Source of the DNA: Minisyncoccota bacterium
GTDB lineage: Bacteria; Patescibacteriota; Microgenomatia; UBA1400; PJMF01
Assembly: GCA_003173865.1 (NCBI GenBank)
Contig: PJMF01000009.1
Location: forward strand, 1-61,620
DNA: 61,620 nucleotides
Direction of reading: 5' to 3'
How positions within the stretch are numbered: the stretch's first letter is position 1; the number at the start of each line of letters is the position of its first letter. Positions 16,847 through 25,757 of the stretch are shown in pieces. The notes under the pieces are model-generated. The model ran no database searches and was not told where the DNA came from. It saw only the letters and a list, made by a program, of their open reading frames with translations. Position numbers and translations under genes: made by a program.

Positions 16847-18508
16847 CTAGAGTAACATTAATCCAACTGCGGCGATCGTTAAGATGACTCCACCTGCACC
16901 CAGCATGATCACTGTATTTTGTGGGGCACCTGCAACGGGTAACTTCTTAGGAGCAACTGGTTGTGGTGCCGGTGTTGACTGTACTGGGGTCGCATAGCTA
17001 TACACGACTTGTGGAGTCGAACAGGTTTCACTGTTAACGTAGTCTTGTAAGCGGCAGCGGCGACCACTACTTGTATCTGCACAGATGTAGTTACTGTAGG
17101 CACAGTCAGAGTTGGTTACGCAACTGTAGTTGCAGCCGACCTTTGGAGAAGGTGGGACGTAGACGACTGGCAAACAATTATTCGCTGTCACGTTGCTATT
17201 CAAGCGGCAGTTGCCTTGGTAACAGACATAGCTGGAGCTGGCTGTTTGGCACTGTGCATCGGTACTACACGAGCTGTTGCACGTATAGGCATTTGGTAAT
17301 GGCGTACAGCTATCTGATTGACGATTACTGTCTAAGCGACACTTGTTGCCGTAATTGCTGGAGCAGACATAGCCAGCGTTGGCAGTTTGACATTGAGAGT
17401 CGGAAGTACAGTTGCTGTTACATGTATATGTGATCGTCGGTGTTGGAGTTGGCGTTGGTGTTGCTGTTGGTGAAGGAGTTGCAGTAGGTGACGGAGTCGG
17501 TGTTGGAGTTGGCGAACTCATCTGCACAGTTACTGGCACACTACAGTTGGCAGTTACGTTGTTACTACTTGCGACGGCAGTGTTAGTAATTGAAGTCGCA
17601 TTGGGTGTGGTAGCACTCACTTTGACGCGGAACGTAAAGTTACTTGTGGCTCCTGGGTTAATTGAAACGGCACCACAGTTGAGTGTTTTCGAAGCAGCGT
17701 CATAGGCATTTGCTCCACAAGTACTATCTAAGAACTGGAAGTAATCTAAGTTGCTGCCAGTTAACACATCTTTTGCCGTTACAGAAGCGACAGCTTGTCC
17801 ATTATTTTTTAAACTCACTTGAAAAACGATATTGTCACTTGGCATGAAACTTGATTGCTGCTGTGTCAGTGTGTAGTTACCAGCTGAGTTACTGAGTTCA
17901 TCGCGATATGAAGTTTTTTGACAGCTTAGGTTTGTTGGAGCTGTAACACTAAATGCTAAACTGCATGCTTTTGAGTTTGAAGTTGGACCTGAATATGGAG
18001 AAGATGGAGATGATGGGCAGAAGCCACCGGCCGGCTGAGCAATTTTGCACGGTGGATTACTATCGAGACACGCTGGACGAGGAATGCAAGAAGAAGGTGC
18101 AGAAGCAGGGGTGGTGGATGCTGGAGTCGATGGAGCATTACATTTCGCAGCAGTACAGTGGGCGAGATGACACTCCAGGCCCGCTAGACAATCTTGATTG
18201 GAGCGACAAACAGCATTACATCCAGGAACCTCATTTCCAACACTGGCCTGCTGGCGATTTTCTTGTGAGTTTTTAAGTTGAGAAAGAGTGAGTACTGCTG
18301 CAAATGCCACCACTAATAAAATTGCGGCAGCGGCGAACCACTTCAGATTATTATTTTTTTTCGATTTCGGCTGCAATGCAGATGTGGAAGTGGCAGCAGG
18401 ACTCGATGATTGGCTCGCTTCTTTTTTACTTTTGAGTTCTGCAATCATCTGTTCAAATGATGAATTGGGTTGAGTTGAAGATGGTGTAGTGGTGTTGACA
18501 GTGTTCAT
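16847..18508 (-). CDS. Anchored surface protein: DUF11-like domain, Thr-Pro linker, Cys-rich repeats
   Basis: 553 aa. The N-terminus is cytoplasmic and polar, with a membrane segment near residues 55-75. A Cys/Pro-rich stretch follows, then a DUF11/CARDB-like Ig domain (VFQVSLKNNGQAVASVTAKD). Next comes a long alternating Thr-Pro linker, then three related Cys-rich repeats of the form CNxxCxxDxQCQTAxxxYVC...CRLxSN. The C-terminus has KLPVAGAP, a hydrophobic helix and no basic tail, resembling a wall-sorting or simple anchor signal. It is probably a stalked extracellular protein. It is last of three co-directional genes (19829-20398, 18512-19819, 16847-18508), only 3 bp from its upstream neighbour. 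Confidence 0.75.
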   Translation of the reverse strand: MNTVNTTTPSSTQPNSSFEQMIAELKSKKEASQSSSPAATSTSALQPKSKKNNNLKWFAAAAILLVVAFAAVLTLSQLKNSQENRQQASVGNEVPGCNAVCRSNQDCLAGLECHLAHCTAAKCNAPSTPASTTPASAPSSCIPRPACLDSNPPCKIAQPAGGFCPSSPSSPYSGPTSNSKACSLAFSVTAPTNLSCQKTSYRDELSNSAGNYTLTQQQSSFMPSDNIVFQVSLKNNGQAVASVTAKDVLTGSNLDYFQFLDSTCGANAYDAASKTLNCGAVSINPGATSNFTFRVKVSATTPNATSITNTAVASSNNVTANCSVPVTVQMSSPTPTPTPSPTATPSPTATPTPTPTPTITYTCNSNCTSDSQCQTANAGYVCSSNYGNKCRLDSNRQSDSCTPLPNAYTCNSSCSTDAQCQTASSSYVCYQGNCRLNSNVTANNCLPVVYVPPSPKVGCNYSCVTNSDCAYSNYICADTSSGRRCRLQDYVNSETCSTPQVVYSYATPVQSTPAPQPVAPKKLPVAGAPQNTVIMLGAGGVILTIAAVGLMLL

Positions 18509-18511
18509 AGA

Positions 18512-19819
18512 TTATAGATTTTCGTATGGTTGACAGGTTGTCTCGCTGGCTCCAGTACAAATTCGACATTGTGCCGCAAATGCACCTGAAGTGTTAATTG
18601 TGTACGGACTCGAAACATTGCCATTTGCAGTTAAGCTTTGGAATGTTCCATCAGGCAACTTAACGCGGAACTCATAGTGATTTGCACCGGCAACAGTGCC
18701 ACAAGTAAAGGTGATTGAGTCGCCGAAACTAGGATTTGTTTTACTGGCGGTGATGTTGAGACACACTGGCGCAGGTGGCGTTTCACATGTAGATGAAGAG
18801 AGGTTATTCGCCAAGCGACATTTTTTGCTGCTACCACCTACATCAGTGCACACAAAGTTTTTGTCGTACGTTTGGCATTGATCAGTTCTTGTACAGTCGG
18901 TATTACAAACGTGAGGATAGGGAATCTGTTGTCCAGGTGGCGTGGAGTGAGATGGAGGGACTGATGAGTTCGATGTTGTACCGCCACCGCCGATGCTGGC
19001 AGTACTACTGCTGCCAGGTTGCGCACCACAAGAAAGACCGGGTTCGTAAACGCAATAGCCACCTGAACCACTACTACAGGCATAACAGTTCTTATTTCCT
19101 GAACAACCAATAAAATTTCCTGTAGCGCCACCACAAACAGAAGCATCTGAATTATTTGTAATAGCAGGAGATGTCACTCCATTTGTTGAAGCACAAGCAT
19201 GAGCATTACTAACAGTATCTGTTCCAGTTCCCGACGCATTACAGATTTGGCCTGTACCACCTAGTGGCCCCGAAGAACTACAACTTACAGCTTGACCTGG
19301 TTCACATACTTTTGCGCCAGTTGTCCCGTTCCAATTAATTTGAGAGCCTGATGCGGCACAAACAACACTCGCACAGTAATTCGCCGCGTTAGCGCTTGTA
19401 ACTGTTTCAGTAACAAGTTGTTTAATTGTGTTGCCACAAGCACAGGAAACAATGAAATTTACTTTATCTGGACAAGCATTTCCAGTTCCATCAGCATTGA
19501 TTCCACAACCACCCTGAATCAAATTTCCCGAACTATCAAAAGCGCAAACTTTTCCAGGTTCGCAAACAACTTTCCCATTTCCACTTGTATTAGTTGTCGG
19601 CTGAGTCGGTTGTACCACTTGCCCCTGTGGATTTGTCACAACATTATTAGAGCTGTTACAAGTATTACAACCATACGCTTGGCAGTAGTATCCACCATTA
19701 CACTGACAGGTATATTCATTTTTTTCAGCACTGCACGCCTTCACAATTGCTGGGTAAAAAATTGCGACACCAACCACACTCACAGTGAGTACGAGCAGGA
19801 TAGAAAAAATCTTTTTCAT
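18512..19819 (-). CDS. Secreted Cys- and Asn/Ser-rich protein
   Basis: 435 aa with a signal peptide (KKIFSILLVLTVSVVGVAIF). The mature part is very rich in Cys, Gly, Ser, Asn and Thr. A repeat near residue 310, CNTDCTRTDQCQ...CTDVGGSSKKCRLANN, matches the Cys-rich repeats of the next gene, showing shared ancestry. The C-terminal ~80 residues look like an Ig/FN3-type domain (ASKTNPSFGDSITFTC, then HYEFRVKLPDGTFQ). There is no C-terminal anchor, so it is secreted or held by its neighbours. Function unknown; likely disulfide-stabilised surface material. Confidence 0.72.
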   Translation of the reverse strand: MKKIFSILLVLTVSVVGVAIFYPAIVKACSAEKNEYTCQCNGGYYCQAYGCNTCNSSNNVVTNPQGQVVQPTQPTTNTSGNGKVVCEPGKVCAFDSSGNLIQGGCGINADGTGNACPDKVNFIVSCACGNTIKQLVTETVTSANAANYCASVVCAASGSQINWNGTTGAKVCEPGQAVSCSSSGPLGGTGQICNASGTGTDTVSNAHACASTNGVTSPAITNNSDASVCGGATGNFIGCSGNKNCYACSSGSGGYCVYEPGLSCGAQPGSSSTASIGGGGTTSNSSVPPSHSTPPGQQIPYPHVCNTDCTRTDQCQTYDKNFVCTDVGGSSKKCRLANNLSSSTCETPPAPVCLNITASKTNPSFGDSITFTCGTVAGANHYEFRVKLPDGTFQSLTANGNVSSPYTINTSGAFAAQCRICTGASETTCQPYENL

Positions 19820-19828
19820 AAAAGGTTA

Positions 19829-20398
19829 TTACTTTGGTTGTGCAAATATATTCATCTGTGTGTCACAGACACTGATGTTTGCTACAGTATCACCAGCGGT
19901 GAGTACAACTTTTTTCAACGAATGATCTGCATTTGTATATGCCATTTTGGTTGCAAGAGTTTGATCAGACACACTCACCACGTACGTTGATGGCGGTAAG
20001 CTAACGCTAAACGAGGGACCTTGCTGGGCTTTGATCGGACTATTACTGTTTAAATCAAAAAATACTAACGTCGCTGGGCCGTTTTTCACTTTGTCAATGC
20101 AGGCCGTTCCGGAAATTGTTCCTGTTGGCGCTGGAGTAGCGAGTGCAGCTTTTTGTTGAGCAACATATGGTTGCACTGGAGGTGGTGTTTCTTCAACGAA
20201 GGCTTGTTGACGCAGTTCTTGTTTGTTGCCAATCATCGTCATGACAATCACGGCTGCGACTACAATCACGAGCAGACCTACTCCTGCCACAATATACTTA
20301 CCGGTAGCATTTTTTTTCTTTATGGGCGCCACAGGCGTCGGGGTCTGAGATGCGGGGGGAGTGTATGTCGGGTATGATGGGGATACTGGTGTATTCAT
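19829..20398 (-). CDS. Hypothetical membrane-anchored protein with carboxypeptidase-regulatory-like domain
   Basis: 189 aa. A Pro/Thr-rich cytoplasmic N-terminus and a membrane segment at about residues 32-58 resemble the start of the 16847-18508 protein. An extracellular part follows with TISGTACIDKVKNGPATLVFF, then YVVSVSD and a strand-rich end, suggesting a small Ig-like/CarboxypepD-regulatory domain. An AAGAGGT ribosome binding site lies about eight bases before the ATG. It is first of a three-gene surface operon. Confidence 0.65.
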   Translation of the reverse strand: MNTPVSPSYPTYTPPASQTPTPVAPIKKKNATGKYIVAGVGLLVIVVAAVIVMTMIGNKQELRQQAFVEETPPPVQPYVAQQKAALATPAPTGTISGTACIDKVKNGPATLVFFDLNSNSPIKAQQGPSFSVSLPPSTYVVSVSDQTLATKMAYTNADHSLKKVVLTAGDTVANISVCDTQMNIFAQPK

Positions 20399-20466
20399 AT
20401 ACGTATACCTCTTATAAAAGATAAAGATTTCGTCTGGTTAAGTCAATACAGAATAAAAGACGAAGC

Positions 20467-21990
20467 TTACATCTCCTCGACAGTTTCAATACTTGCTAAA
20501 TGCTTTCGAGTTGCAAAAAAACTCCATCCTCCTGCGATAAGGAAGAACAATCCGCTTCCGACTACTAAGAACGTCGTTTCAGTGGAACCTGATTTCGGCA
20601 TTGCACTGCCACTTGCAGGTAACGAAACTCTGGGTTGTGTCGTAGCCACAGGCGTTGAACTCGGAATCGCAAATGGATTTGAGCTGCCGTACGGCTGCAG
20701 TGTGGAACCATCCGTTGGGGTTGGCGATGGGCTTGCGAATGCAATCAAGTTACTACTTGGTGCAGGACTCGCACTGTCACGAGGTGCAACTGTGAATGTT
20801 TTCGTTTCAGTGACAAGTTTTTTGGTCTGTGGATCGGTGTAACTAATCGTCACCGTGTGCTGACCAGGCTCAAGTGTTTTCTGCAGCTCAGCTAAGTCAA
20901 TAGAGTAACTTCCGGTGCTATCAGCAGTTGCAGTCGTAGTGATTTGCTGAGTAGAGTGTACTTTGATTGTGACTTTTACATTTGCGGGCGCTAAACCAGT
21001 GATAATTGGTTGAGCGGTATCTACTGTTTGTTTGGTATCTGCTTTGACATCTACCACTTTGTCCGATTGGGTAGGCGGTAAAAAGCTAGTTGTTTGTGAG
21101 AGTGGTGTTCCAGACGTGCTCGCGCTGGGGGATGTCACTGTAGTTGGCGATGGTGAGACTCCAAATGGGAGAGTTACTAGATTAGGGGTAGCAGAAGGAG
21201 TTGTCACCAACGCGGCTGGCGCTGATGAGGCGGCTACGACGCTACTGGTCCCCCCAGTTAACGCAATAGGTGACACTGGTTGGGCATCTTTCACTTTTAC
21301 TTTAAGAGTAGTCACGGAGTTTACTTCTACCCCTTGGACTGTCAACGTCATGTCATCCGAATCTTGAATCGATGCATAGTTACTTCCATCAAGAGTGCGC
21401 GCGCTACTGAGTGGAATTGCCCAATTACCGGAGTCTTTAACCAAGGAGGAAAGTTCTCCTACACCACTCATATTTGCATAGACAATTGCGCCGATAGCTG
21501 GAGAGTTTTGCGCATTGTTTACCGTGCCATACACGGTTTTCGCTGCGGAGGGACTGCCACTACGTGAAGTTGTTTTCACTGTGTATGGAGTTCCGTTATT
21601 ATCGTACGAAGAGTTAGAGCCCGTTCCGAGGTGAAAAAAATACGTAGTGTTTGGTGTGAGATCGCGAACAGTAATGTAGTGCGTTGTGTGGGGTGTCACT
21701 GTACCAGCTAATTGATCACGATCATCACCAGCTTGGAGCTTGAGACCATCTGCTTCAGTGCCGTACTTCACAAAGCCAACTGTTGATTCATCTGTTAAAA
21801 ACGAAACTGAAAACGTGCCATCTTTCACATTGGTAATTTTGACGTTCTTGGGAGTTGTTTGTGGCGTGGCGCGGGGCGCGAAGACGCCTAGTCCAGTGTT
21901 TAAGAAAATCACTCCGACTGCAAGAGAAAGCACTAAAATGCCAATACCAACTAAGGTGGGAATGCGTTTCTGTCCCAAAGCCATTTTCAT
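20467..21990 (-). CDS. Surface protein with N-terminal anchor, FN3 and Ig-like domains, C-terminal sorting-like tail
   Basis: 507 aa. A membrane or signal segment is at about 12-33. A fibronectin-III-like domain follows (VKITNVKDGTFSVSFLTDES, then HTTHYITVRDLTPNTTYFFHLG), then a carboxypeptidase-regulatory-like part, Ser/Pro linkers and a bacterial Ig-like domain (PANVKVTIKVHSTQ, then GQHTVTISYTD). The C-terminus has MPKSGSTETTFLVVGSGLFFLIAGGW followed by a short charged tail, like an LPxTG-type or archaeosortase-like sorting signal with a variant motif. It lies downstream of pilN/pilO-type genes, so it may be a pilus-associated adhesin. That link is inference. Confidence 0.75.
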   Translation of the reverse strand: MKMALGQKRIPTLVGIGILVLSLAVGVIFLNTGLGVFAPRATPQTTPKNVKITNVKDGTFSVSFLTDESTVGFVKYGTEADGLKLQAGDDRDQLAGTVTPHTTHYITVRDLTPNTTYFFHLGTGSNSSYDNNGTPYTVKTTSRSGSPSAAKTVYGTVNNAQNSPAIGAIVYANMSGVGELSSLVKDSGNWAIPLSSARTLDGSNYASIQDSDDMTLTVQGVEVNSVTTLKVKVKDAQPVSPIALTGGTSSVVAASSAPAALVTTPSATPNLVTLPFGVSPSPTTVTSPSASTSGTPLSQTTSFLPPTQSDKVVDVKADTKQTVDTAQPIITGLAPANVKVTIKVHSTQQITTTATADSTGSYSIDLAELQKTLEPGQHTVTISYTDPQTKKLVTETKTFTVAPRDSASPAPSSNLIAFASPSPTPTDGSTLQPYGSSNPFAIPSSTPVATTQPRVSLPASGSAMPKSGSTETTFLVVGSGLFFLIAGGWSFFATRKHLASIETVEEM

Positions 21991-22076
21991 GATAGTACTA
22001 CTGTAGGTGAAATCGAAGAGCCTCGCAACGCGAAAAAGAACCGAACATTAATAGGTGCCGAAACACGCTCTGCGAG

Positions 22077-22415
22077 TTACGGATGTGGAGTTGCCGTTGC
22101 TGCTGAAGGGCTAGATGCGCTTGACACAGACAGTTGATCTTGGCCATTTGCGTTTTTGATCAATTTAATGACTGAAAATTGGGCAAGATCACTTGCAGTA
22201 TAGACTCGTTTTTGTTCAATGCGACTCACGGCATCCAAATCAATATTTGGATTGAGTGGTGTAGACATTTGCACTAATTCACTCGGTAAAGCAGTTTTCT
22301 TCTGTGACTGAAATACACTTACACCAATCCAAATTAACACAACAAAAAAAGAAAATACTAAAATTTTCAGAAAAATTTGTTGTTGCCGGAGGCGATGCAT
22401 GCTAGCTGTCGTCAT
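22077..22415 (-). CDS. Hypothetical single-pass protein in the PilN/PilO operon
   Basis: 112 aa with one membrane segment (residues 17-37) and an extracytoplasmic Ser/Ala-rich tail. Its ATG overlaps the stop of the PilO-like gene by four bases. Its position (pilN, pilO, then this) is that of a PilP-like component, but no PilP motif is recognisable, so the role rests on context only. Confidence 0.6.
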   Translation of the reverse strand: MTTASMHRLRQQQIFLKILVFSFFVVLIWIGVSVFQSQKKTALPSELVQMSTPLNPNIDLDAVSRIEQKRVYTASDLAQFSVIKLIKNANGQDQLSVSSASSPSAATATPHP

Positions 22416-23035
22416 TGTGTTGGTCCAAAGTACTCGATATTAACATTAAACATTGCGCGCAGTTGTTTGCTTCCTTGTTGATCTGTGACAGAAAAAACGA
22501 TTGACTCCACCACAAACATTCGCTGCGAGTTTCTTAAGTCTTCTGCAAACGCGCGAATTGAAGCGTAGTCACCGATGACGCCGACGCTGATTGATCGGCT
22601 GGTTCTGCTTTTTTGACTAAAGTCAACGTCTTTGACTGGTTCAGGCGGAACTTCTTTTGCATTCATGCTCATAATTAATAAATTATGATCGCTGGCCATT
22701 TTTTCTATCATGAGCACTGCTTGATCAAATTGCGGCGTGAGCGGAATTGCTTTATCGAGCACCGGCCATCTATCTTGATTACTGAGATAAATTGATTGCA
22801 CTGTCGAAAGCTCCGCAATTTTTTGCTTGAGTTTATTATCGAGCGCTTTTTTATCATCAATTTCTTTAATTAAATCGGACATAGTAATCAACGTAGGCCG
22901 AATTGCAAACAATGCAAACACAATTACCGTAATGATCGAGAAAAAAAGTTCCAACGACACTTTCGCCACCGGTTTTGCGTAAAACTGGGTAAGTGCTTGA
23001 TTGAATTGTTTTTGTCTAAAGTTTAGAGTTGCCAT
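22412..23035 (-). CDS. PilO-like type IV pilus assembly protein
   Basis: 207 aa. A short cytoplasmic N-terminus and one membrane segment (31-52) precede a periplasmic coiled coil (IKEIDDKKALDNKLKQKIAE) and a ferredoxin-like C-domain (SISVGVIGDYASIRAFAEDLRNSQRMFVVES). This matches PilO, which forms the inner-membrane alignment platform with PilN. It overlaps the upstream PilN-like gene by one base. The pilus motor and pilin genes are not in this window. Confidence 0.78.
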   Translation of the reverse strand: MATLNFRQKQFNQALTQFYAKPVAKVSLELFFSIITVIVFALFAIRPTLITMSDLIKEIDDKKALDNKLKQKIAELSTVQSIYLSNQDRWPVLDKAIPLTPQFDQAVLMIEKMASDHNLLIMSMNAKEVPPEPVKDVDFSQKSRTSRSISVGVIGDYASIRAFAEDLRNSQRMFVVESIVFSVTDQQGSKQLRAMFNVNIEYFGPTQ

Positions 23036-23607
23036 TATGTTTGCAAAATTTTGCCCTGTAAGTCGCGTTTAATATTTGCTCTAATTACAAACTTAAATCC
23101 TGGATCCTGATCATTACTACTTTCTAGTTTATCAACTGCAACATCCGAAAAACTTCTGGAAAGTTGAATATTATTGATCAATAAATCGAGTGAGTTGCTT
23201 GATTTTGAAACTCCTGAAAAAAGAATCGACGTACGCGTGACTGTCAACTCAGTTAAGGACACATCTGGAGGAGTAATTTGAGTCAGGGATGCAAATGCAT
23301 CGGCGATGTTGACTTGTTGCTCTACTTGCAGGTAGCTTCCAATTTTTTTCTGTAAATTGACGACTTGAGTCTCCAGATCACCATACGACAGGATGATAAT
23401 TTCTTTCTGATGCAGCGCACTATTCAGGTCAGTAATTTGGCGGTCTAGTGTAAAACGCGTTGCAAAACTAAAAATAACCACCATTTCGGTGAAGATAACC
23501 AGATAACGCCCGATTGTTAACGCCCACTGCAAAAATCGGCCAATTGGAGAAGCCAGAAAAGGATCTTTTGGTAAAAGATTTATCTCGATATGGGCAGTTT
23601 TTGGCAT
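23035..23607 (-). CDS. PilN-like type IV pilus assembly protein
   Basis: 190 aa. The N-terminal IEINLLPKDPF is the PilN signature that contacts PilM in the cytoplasm. A membrane segment (residues 33-52), a coiled-coil stretch (DLNSALHQKEI, then DLETQVVNLQKKIG) and a periplasmic domain (DVSLTELTVTRTSILFSG) follow. PilN and PilO heterodimerise beneath the pilus machine. It is the first gene of the operon and is divergent from murJ across 40 bp. Confidence 0.82.
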   Translation of the reverse strand: MPKTAHIEINLLPKDPFLASPIGRFLQWALTIGRYLVIFTEMVVIFSFATRFTLDRQITDLNSALHQKEIIILSYGDLETQVVNLQKKIGSYLQVEQQVNIADAFASLTQITPPDVSLTELTVTRTSILFSGVSKSSNSLDLLINNIQLSRSFSDVAVDKLESSNDQDPGFKFVIRANIKRDLQGKILQT

Positions 23608-23634
23608 GCATCTATCAGTTTACAACACGTCGAT

Positions 23635-23640
23635 TATAAT
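23635..23640 (+). promoter_or_regulatory. -10 box TATAAT for murJ
   Basis: TATAAT ends seven bases before ATG 23648, leaving no room for a leader. It lies between divergent pilN and murJ. Confidence 0.55.
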
Positions 23641-23647
23641 AAGCCAC

Positions 23648-25333
23648 ATGGTTTTTAAACTTCCAAAAATTTTGAGTTCTTACACCGAATGGCTTGAGAA
23701 ACAACAAAGCTCAATTATTTCGGCGGCGATGTTTATTATGATCGCCAATATTTTGTCGGGGTTGTTTGGATTTCTGCGGCAACGTTTGTTGCTTGGATTG
23801 TTTTACCATGGCACAGGCAAAGCAGAACTGGATGCCTTTTTATTTGCATCCCAAATTCCCGATATGATGTTTAAGTTGATCGTCATCGGGGCTCTTTCTG
23901 CTGCTTTTATTCCGGTGTTTACGCAGTATAAAAAAGAGAGTGAAGAAGCGGCATTCCACATGACCTCGGTGGTGATGAATTTATTATTGATTGTGTTTTT
24001 AGTGATTTCAGTGATTATCTTTATTTTTGCACAGCCCGTCACACTTTTACTTGCTGGGAGTGCCTACACAGCACACCAAATTGAAGTCACGAGTAACTTG
24101 ACGCGAATTATGTTGGCTGCGCAGTTTTTCTTTGCGATTTCTAATTTCTGGACGGGAATTTTGCAGTCGTACAAGCGTTTTATTTTGCCTGCATTGGCGC
24201 CAATTATTTACAACGTGGGTATTGTGATCGGGGCATATCTTTTCTCACCAATGTTTGGAATTTATGGGGCGGGAATTGGTGTGGTACTGGGCGCCTTTTT
24301 GCACATGATGATTCAGGTGCCCGCGGTGCGCAAACTTGGTTTTCGATACTCATTTAGTCTTGACCTCAAACATCCAGGAATGCGGAAAGTAGTTCGTTTA
24401 ACCCCCGCTCGTACGACAACTTTGGGTATCAGTGAAGTTCAAGATTTAATTATCGGTAAGTTTGTGACTTCAATCACAAGTGTTAGTTACTTAGTTTTTA
24501 CTTTAGCCATTTCATTAATGACGTTGCCGATCCGTTTCATTGGGACCCCAATTGGCCAGGCAGCCTTACCTTTTCTGTCTGATGAATCTGAAGAAAAAGA
24601 TCTGCATCACTTCCGTGACTTAGTCTTAAAGCTCATTCATCAGATTTCGTTTTTTGCATTTCCAATCTCAATTTTACTTTTAATTTTAAGAGTTCCCGTT
24701 GTGCGTTTAGTTTTTGGTGTGCCAGGATTTTCCTGGGATGATACCAAGTTAACGGGCCGCATTTTAGCAATCATCGCCGTTTCGATTACCGCGCAAGCTA
24801 TTTGTCAGTTACTCATTCGCGCATTTTATGCACTTAAAAATACAAAAACTCCGCTGAAAATTTCTTTGGTGACATCATCTATCTTTATTTTCGTCAGCTG
24901 GTTGTCGGTATTCGTTCTCAAAACTGGTCTTGAAGGAATTGCAGTGGGTGTTTCGTTTTCCACAATTTTAGAAATGTTGCTTTTCCTTTACTGTTTAGAT
25001 CGACGGGTAAAAGGTTTTATGAGCAAAGCTTTTTGGGTTCCGCAGATCAAAATGATCACGGCAAGCTTTTTCATGGCGGTATTTTTATATCTTCCATTTC
25101 GAATCTTGGATGAGTTGGTTTTTAACACTAGTCATACCATCGAGTTAATTTTGCTCACAATTACTACCAGTACGATCGGCATGCTGGTATATATTTACTT
25201 CGCGATGTTGTTCGAAATTCGCGAGTTAACGATCTTGAAAGATATCTTAGAAAAAATCGATGGCTGGAAAAAAACGCTCTCTCGCACAGAAGAAGTACTC
25301 CTCGAGACAGGTATGTCTGGGGATGAGCTTTAA
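23648..25333 (+). CDS. murJ: Lipid II flippase MurJ
   Basis: 561 aa from ATG 23648; the track start 23606 would read through the promoter. About 14 hydrophobic segments are spread along the protein. Family marks include the N-terminal IANILSGLFGFLRQRLL, the FFAISNFWTGILQSYKRFILPALAPIIYN region and FALKNT-like RAFYALKNTKTPLKI. MurJ is a MOP-superfamily transporter that moves lipid II outward for peptidoglycan synthesis, matching the PBPs elsewhere in the window. The last ~40 residues form a charged cytoplasmic tail. It is transcribed singly from a leaderless-type promoter. Confidence 0.92.
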   Translation: MVFKLPKILSSYTEWLEKQQSSIISAAMFIMIANILSGLFGFLRQRLLLGLFYHGTGKAELDAFLFASQIPDMMFKLIVIGALSAAFIPVFTQYKKESEEAAFHMTSVVMNLLLIVFLVISVIIFIFAQPVTLLLAGSAYTAHQIEVTSNLTRIMLAAQFFFAISNFWTGILQSYKRFILPALAPIIYNVGIVIGAYLFSPMFGIYGAGIGVVLGAFLHMMIQVPAVRKLGFRYSFSLDLKHPGMRKVVRLTPARTTTLGISEVQDLIIGKFVTSITSVSYLVFTLAISLMTLPIRFIGTPIGQAALPFLSDESEEKDLHHFRDLVLKLIHQISFFAFPISILLLILRVPVVRLVFGVPGFSWDDTKLTGRILAIIAVSITAQAICQLLIRAFYALKNTKTPLKISLVTSSIFIFVSWLSVFVLKTGLEGIAVGVSFSTILEMLLFLYCLDRRVKGFMSKAFWVPQIKMITASFFMAVFLYLPFRILDELVFNTSHTIELILLTITTSTIGMLVYIYFAMLFEIRELTILKDILEKIDGWKKTLSRTEEVLLETGMSGDEL

Positions 25334-25435
25334 ATTAATTTAATTTGTAAGGTTTTATCCATTGCGGAAGCCATTGCTACCAGGGTGCTGAGTGTTGGAT
25401 TATATTTTCCAGATTCTACTTGCTTGTGACCGTTA
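25330..25435 (-). pseudogene. Remnant of an XRE-family HTH protein (C-terminal fragment)
   Basis: The minus strand reads HKQVESGKYNPTLSTLVAMASAMDKTLQIKLI and then a stop, which is the second half of an XRE/HigA-type helix-turn-helix domain (SRIExGKxNPTLxTL pattern). No start codon or first half is visible upstream in the same frame, and an rpsT promoter now overlaps the 5' side. It is probably a decayed antitoxin or regulator. Its stop overlaps the murJ stop. Confidence 0.5.
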
Positions 25436-25443
25436 AATCTCGT

Positions 25444-25472
25444 TTGAAATCTGGTGTCCAATCTTGTACAAT
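25444..25472 (+). promoter_or_regulatory. Promoter TTGAAA-17-TACAAT for rpsT
   Basis: TTGAAA at 25444-25449 and TACAAT at 25467-25472 have 17-bp spacing. They lie about 50 bases upstream of the rpsT ATG, giving a conventional leader with a ribosome binding site (AAGGGA). Confidence 0.65.
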
Positions 25473-25523
25473 TCACCAGCGTAAGCAACCTAGCAAGCGT
25501 AAAAAAGTAAGAAAAGGGAAACT

Positions 25524-25757
25524 ATGCCAATCTTAAAAAATGCCAAAAAGGCACTCCGCGTCAGTAAGCGCAAGGCCGAAATGAAGCGTCCAGTCCGCTC
25601 AAAAGTCAAAACAGTGACGGATGCTGTCAAGAAAAACCCCAGTGCCGCAACGCTTTCGAGTGCTTTTTCTGCCATTGATAAAGCCGTAAAACGCAACATT
25701 TTTCACAAGAAGAAGGCAGCTCGTTTAAAGAGTCAAATGGCTAAACTTGTCAAGTAA
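25524..25757 (+). CDS. rpsT: Ribosomal protein bS20
   Basis: 77 aa and very basic. MPILKNAKKALRVSKRKAEMKRPVRSKVKT matches the S20 N-terminal helix, and the C-terminal KRNIFHKKKAARLKSQMAKLV is the diagnostic rRNA-binding end. It is slightly shorter than the 85-88 aa norm. It binds 16S rRNA in the small subunit. The ribosome binding site AAGGGA sits about six bases before ATG. The 3' end overlaps the lepA reading frame if the TTG start of lepA is used. Confidence 0.94.
   Translation: MPILKNAKKALRVSKRKAEMKRPVRSKVKTVTDAVKKNPSAATLSSAFSAIDKAVKRNIFHKKKAARLKSQMAKLVK

Noticed and set aside
17071-18276. Several plus-strand ORFs opposite the Cys-rich surface genes
   Set aside because: They are antisense shadows of low-complexity coding regions (Ser/Cys codons), with no independent promoter or family match.
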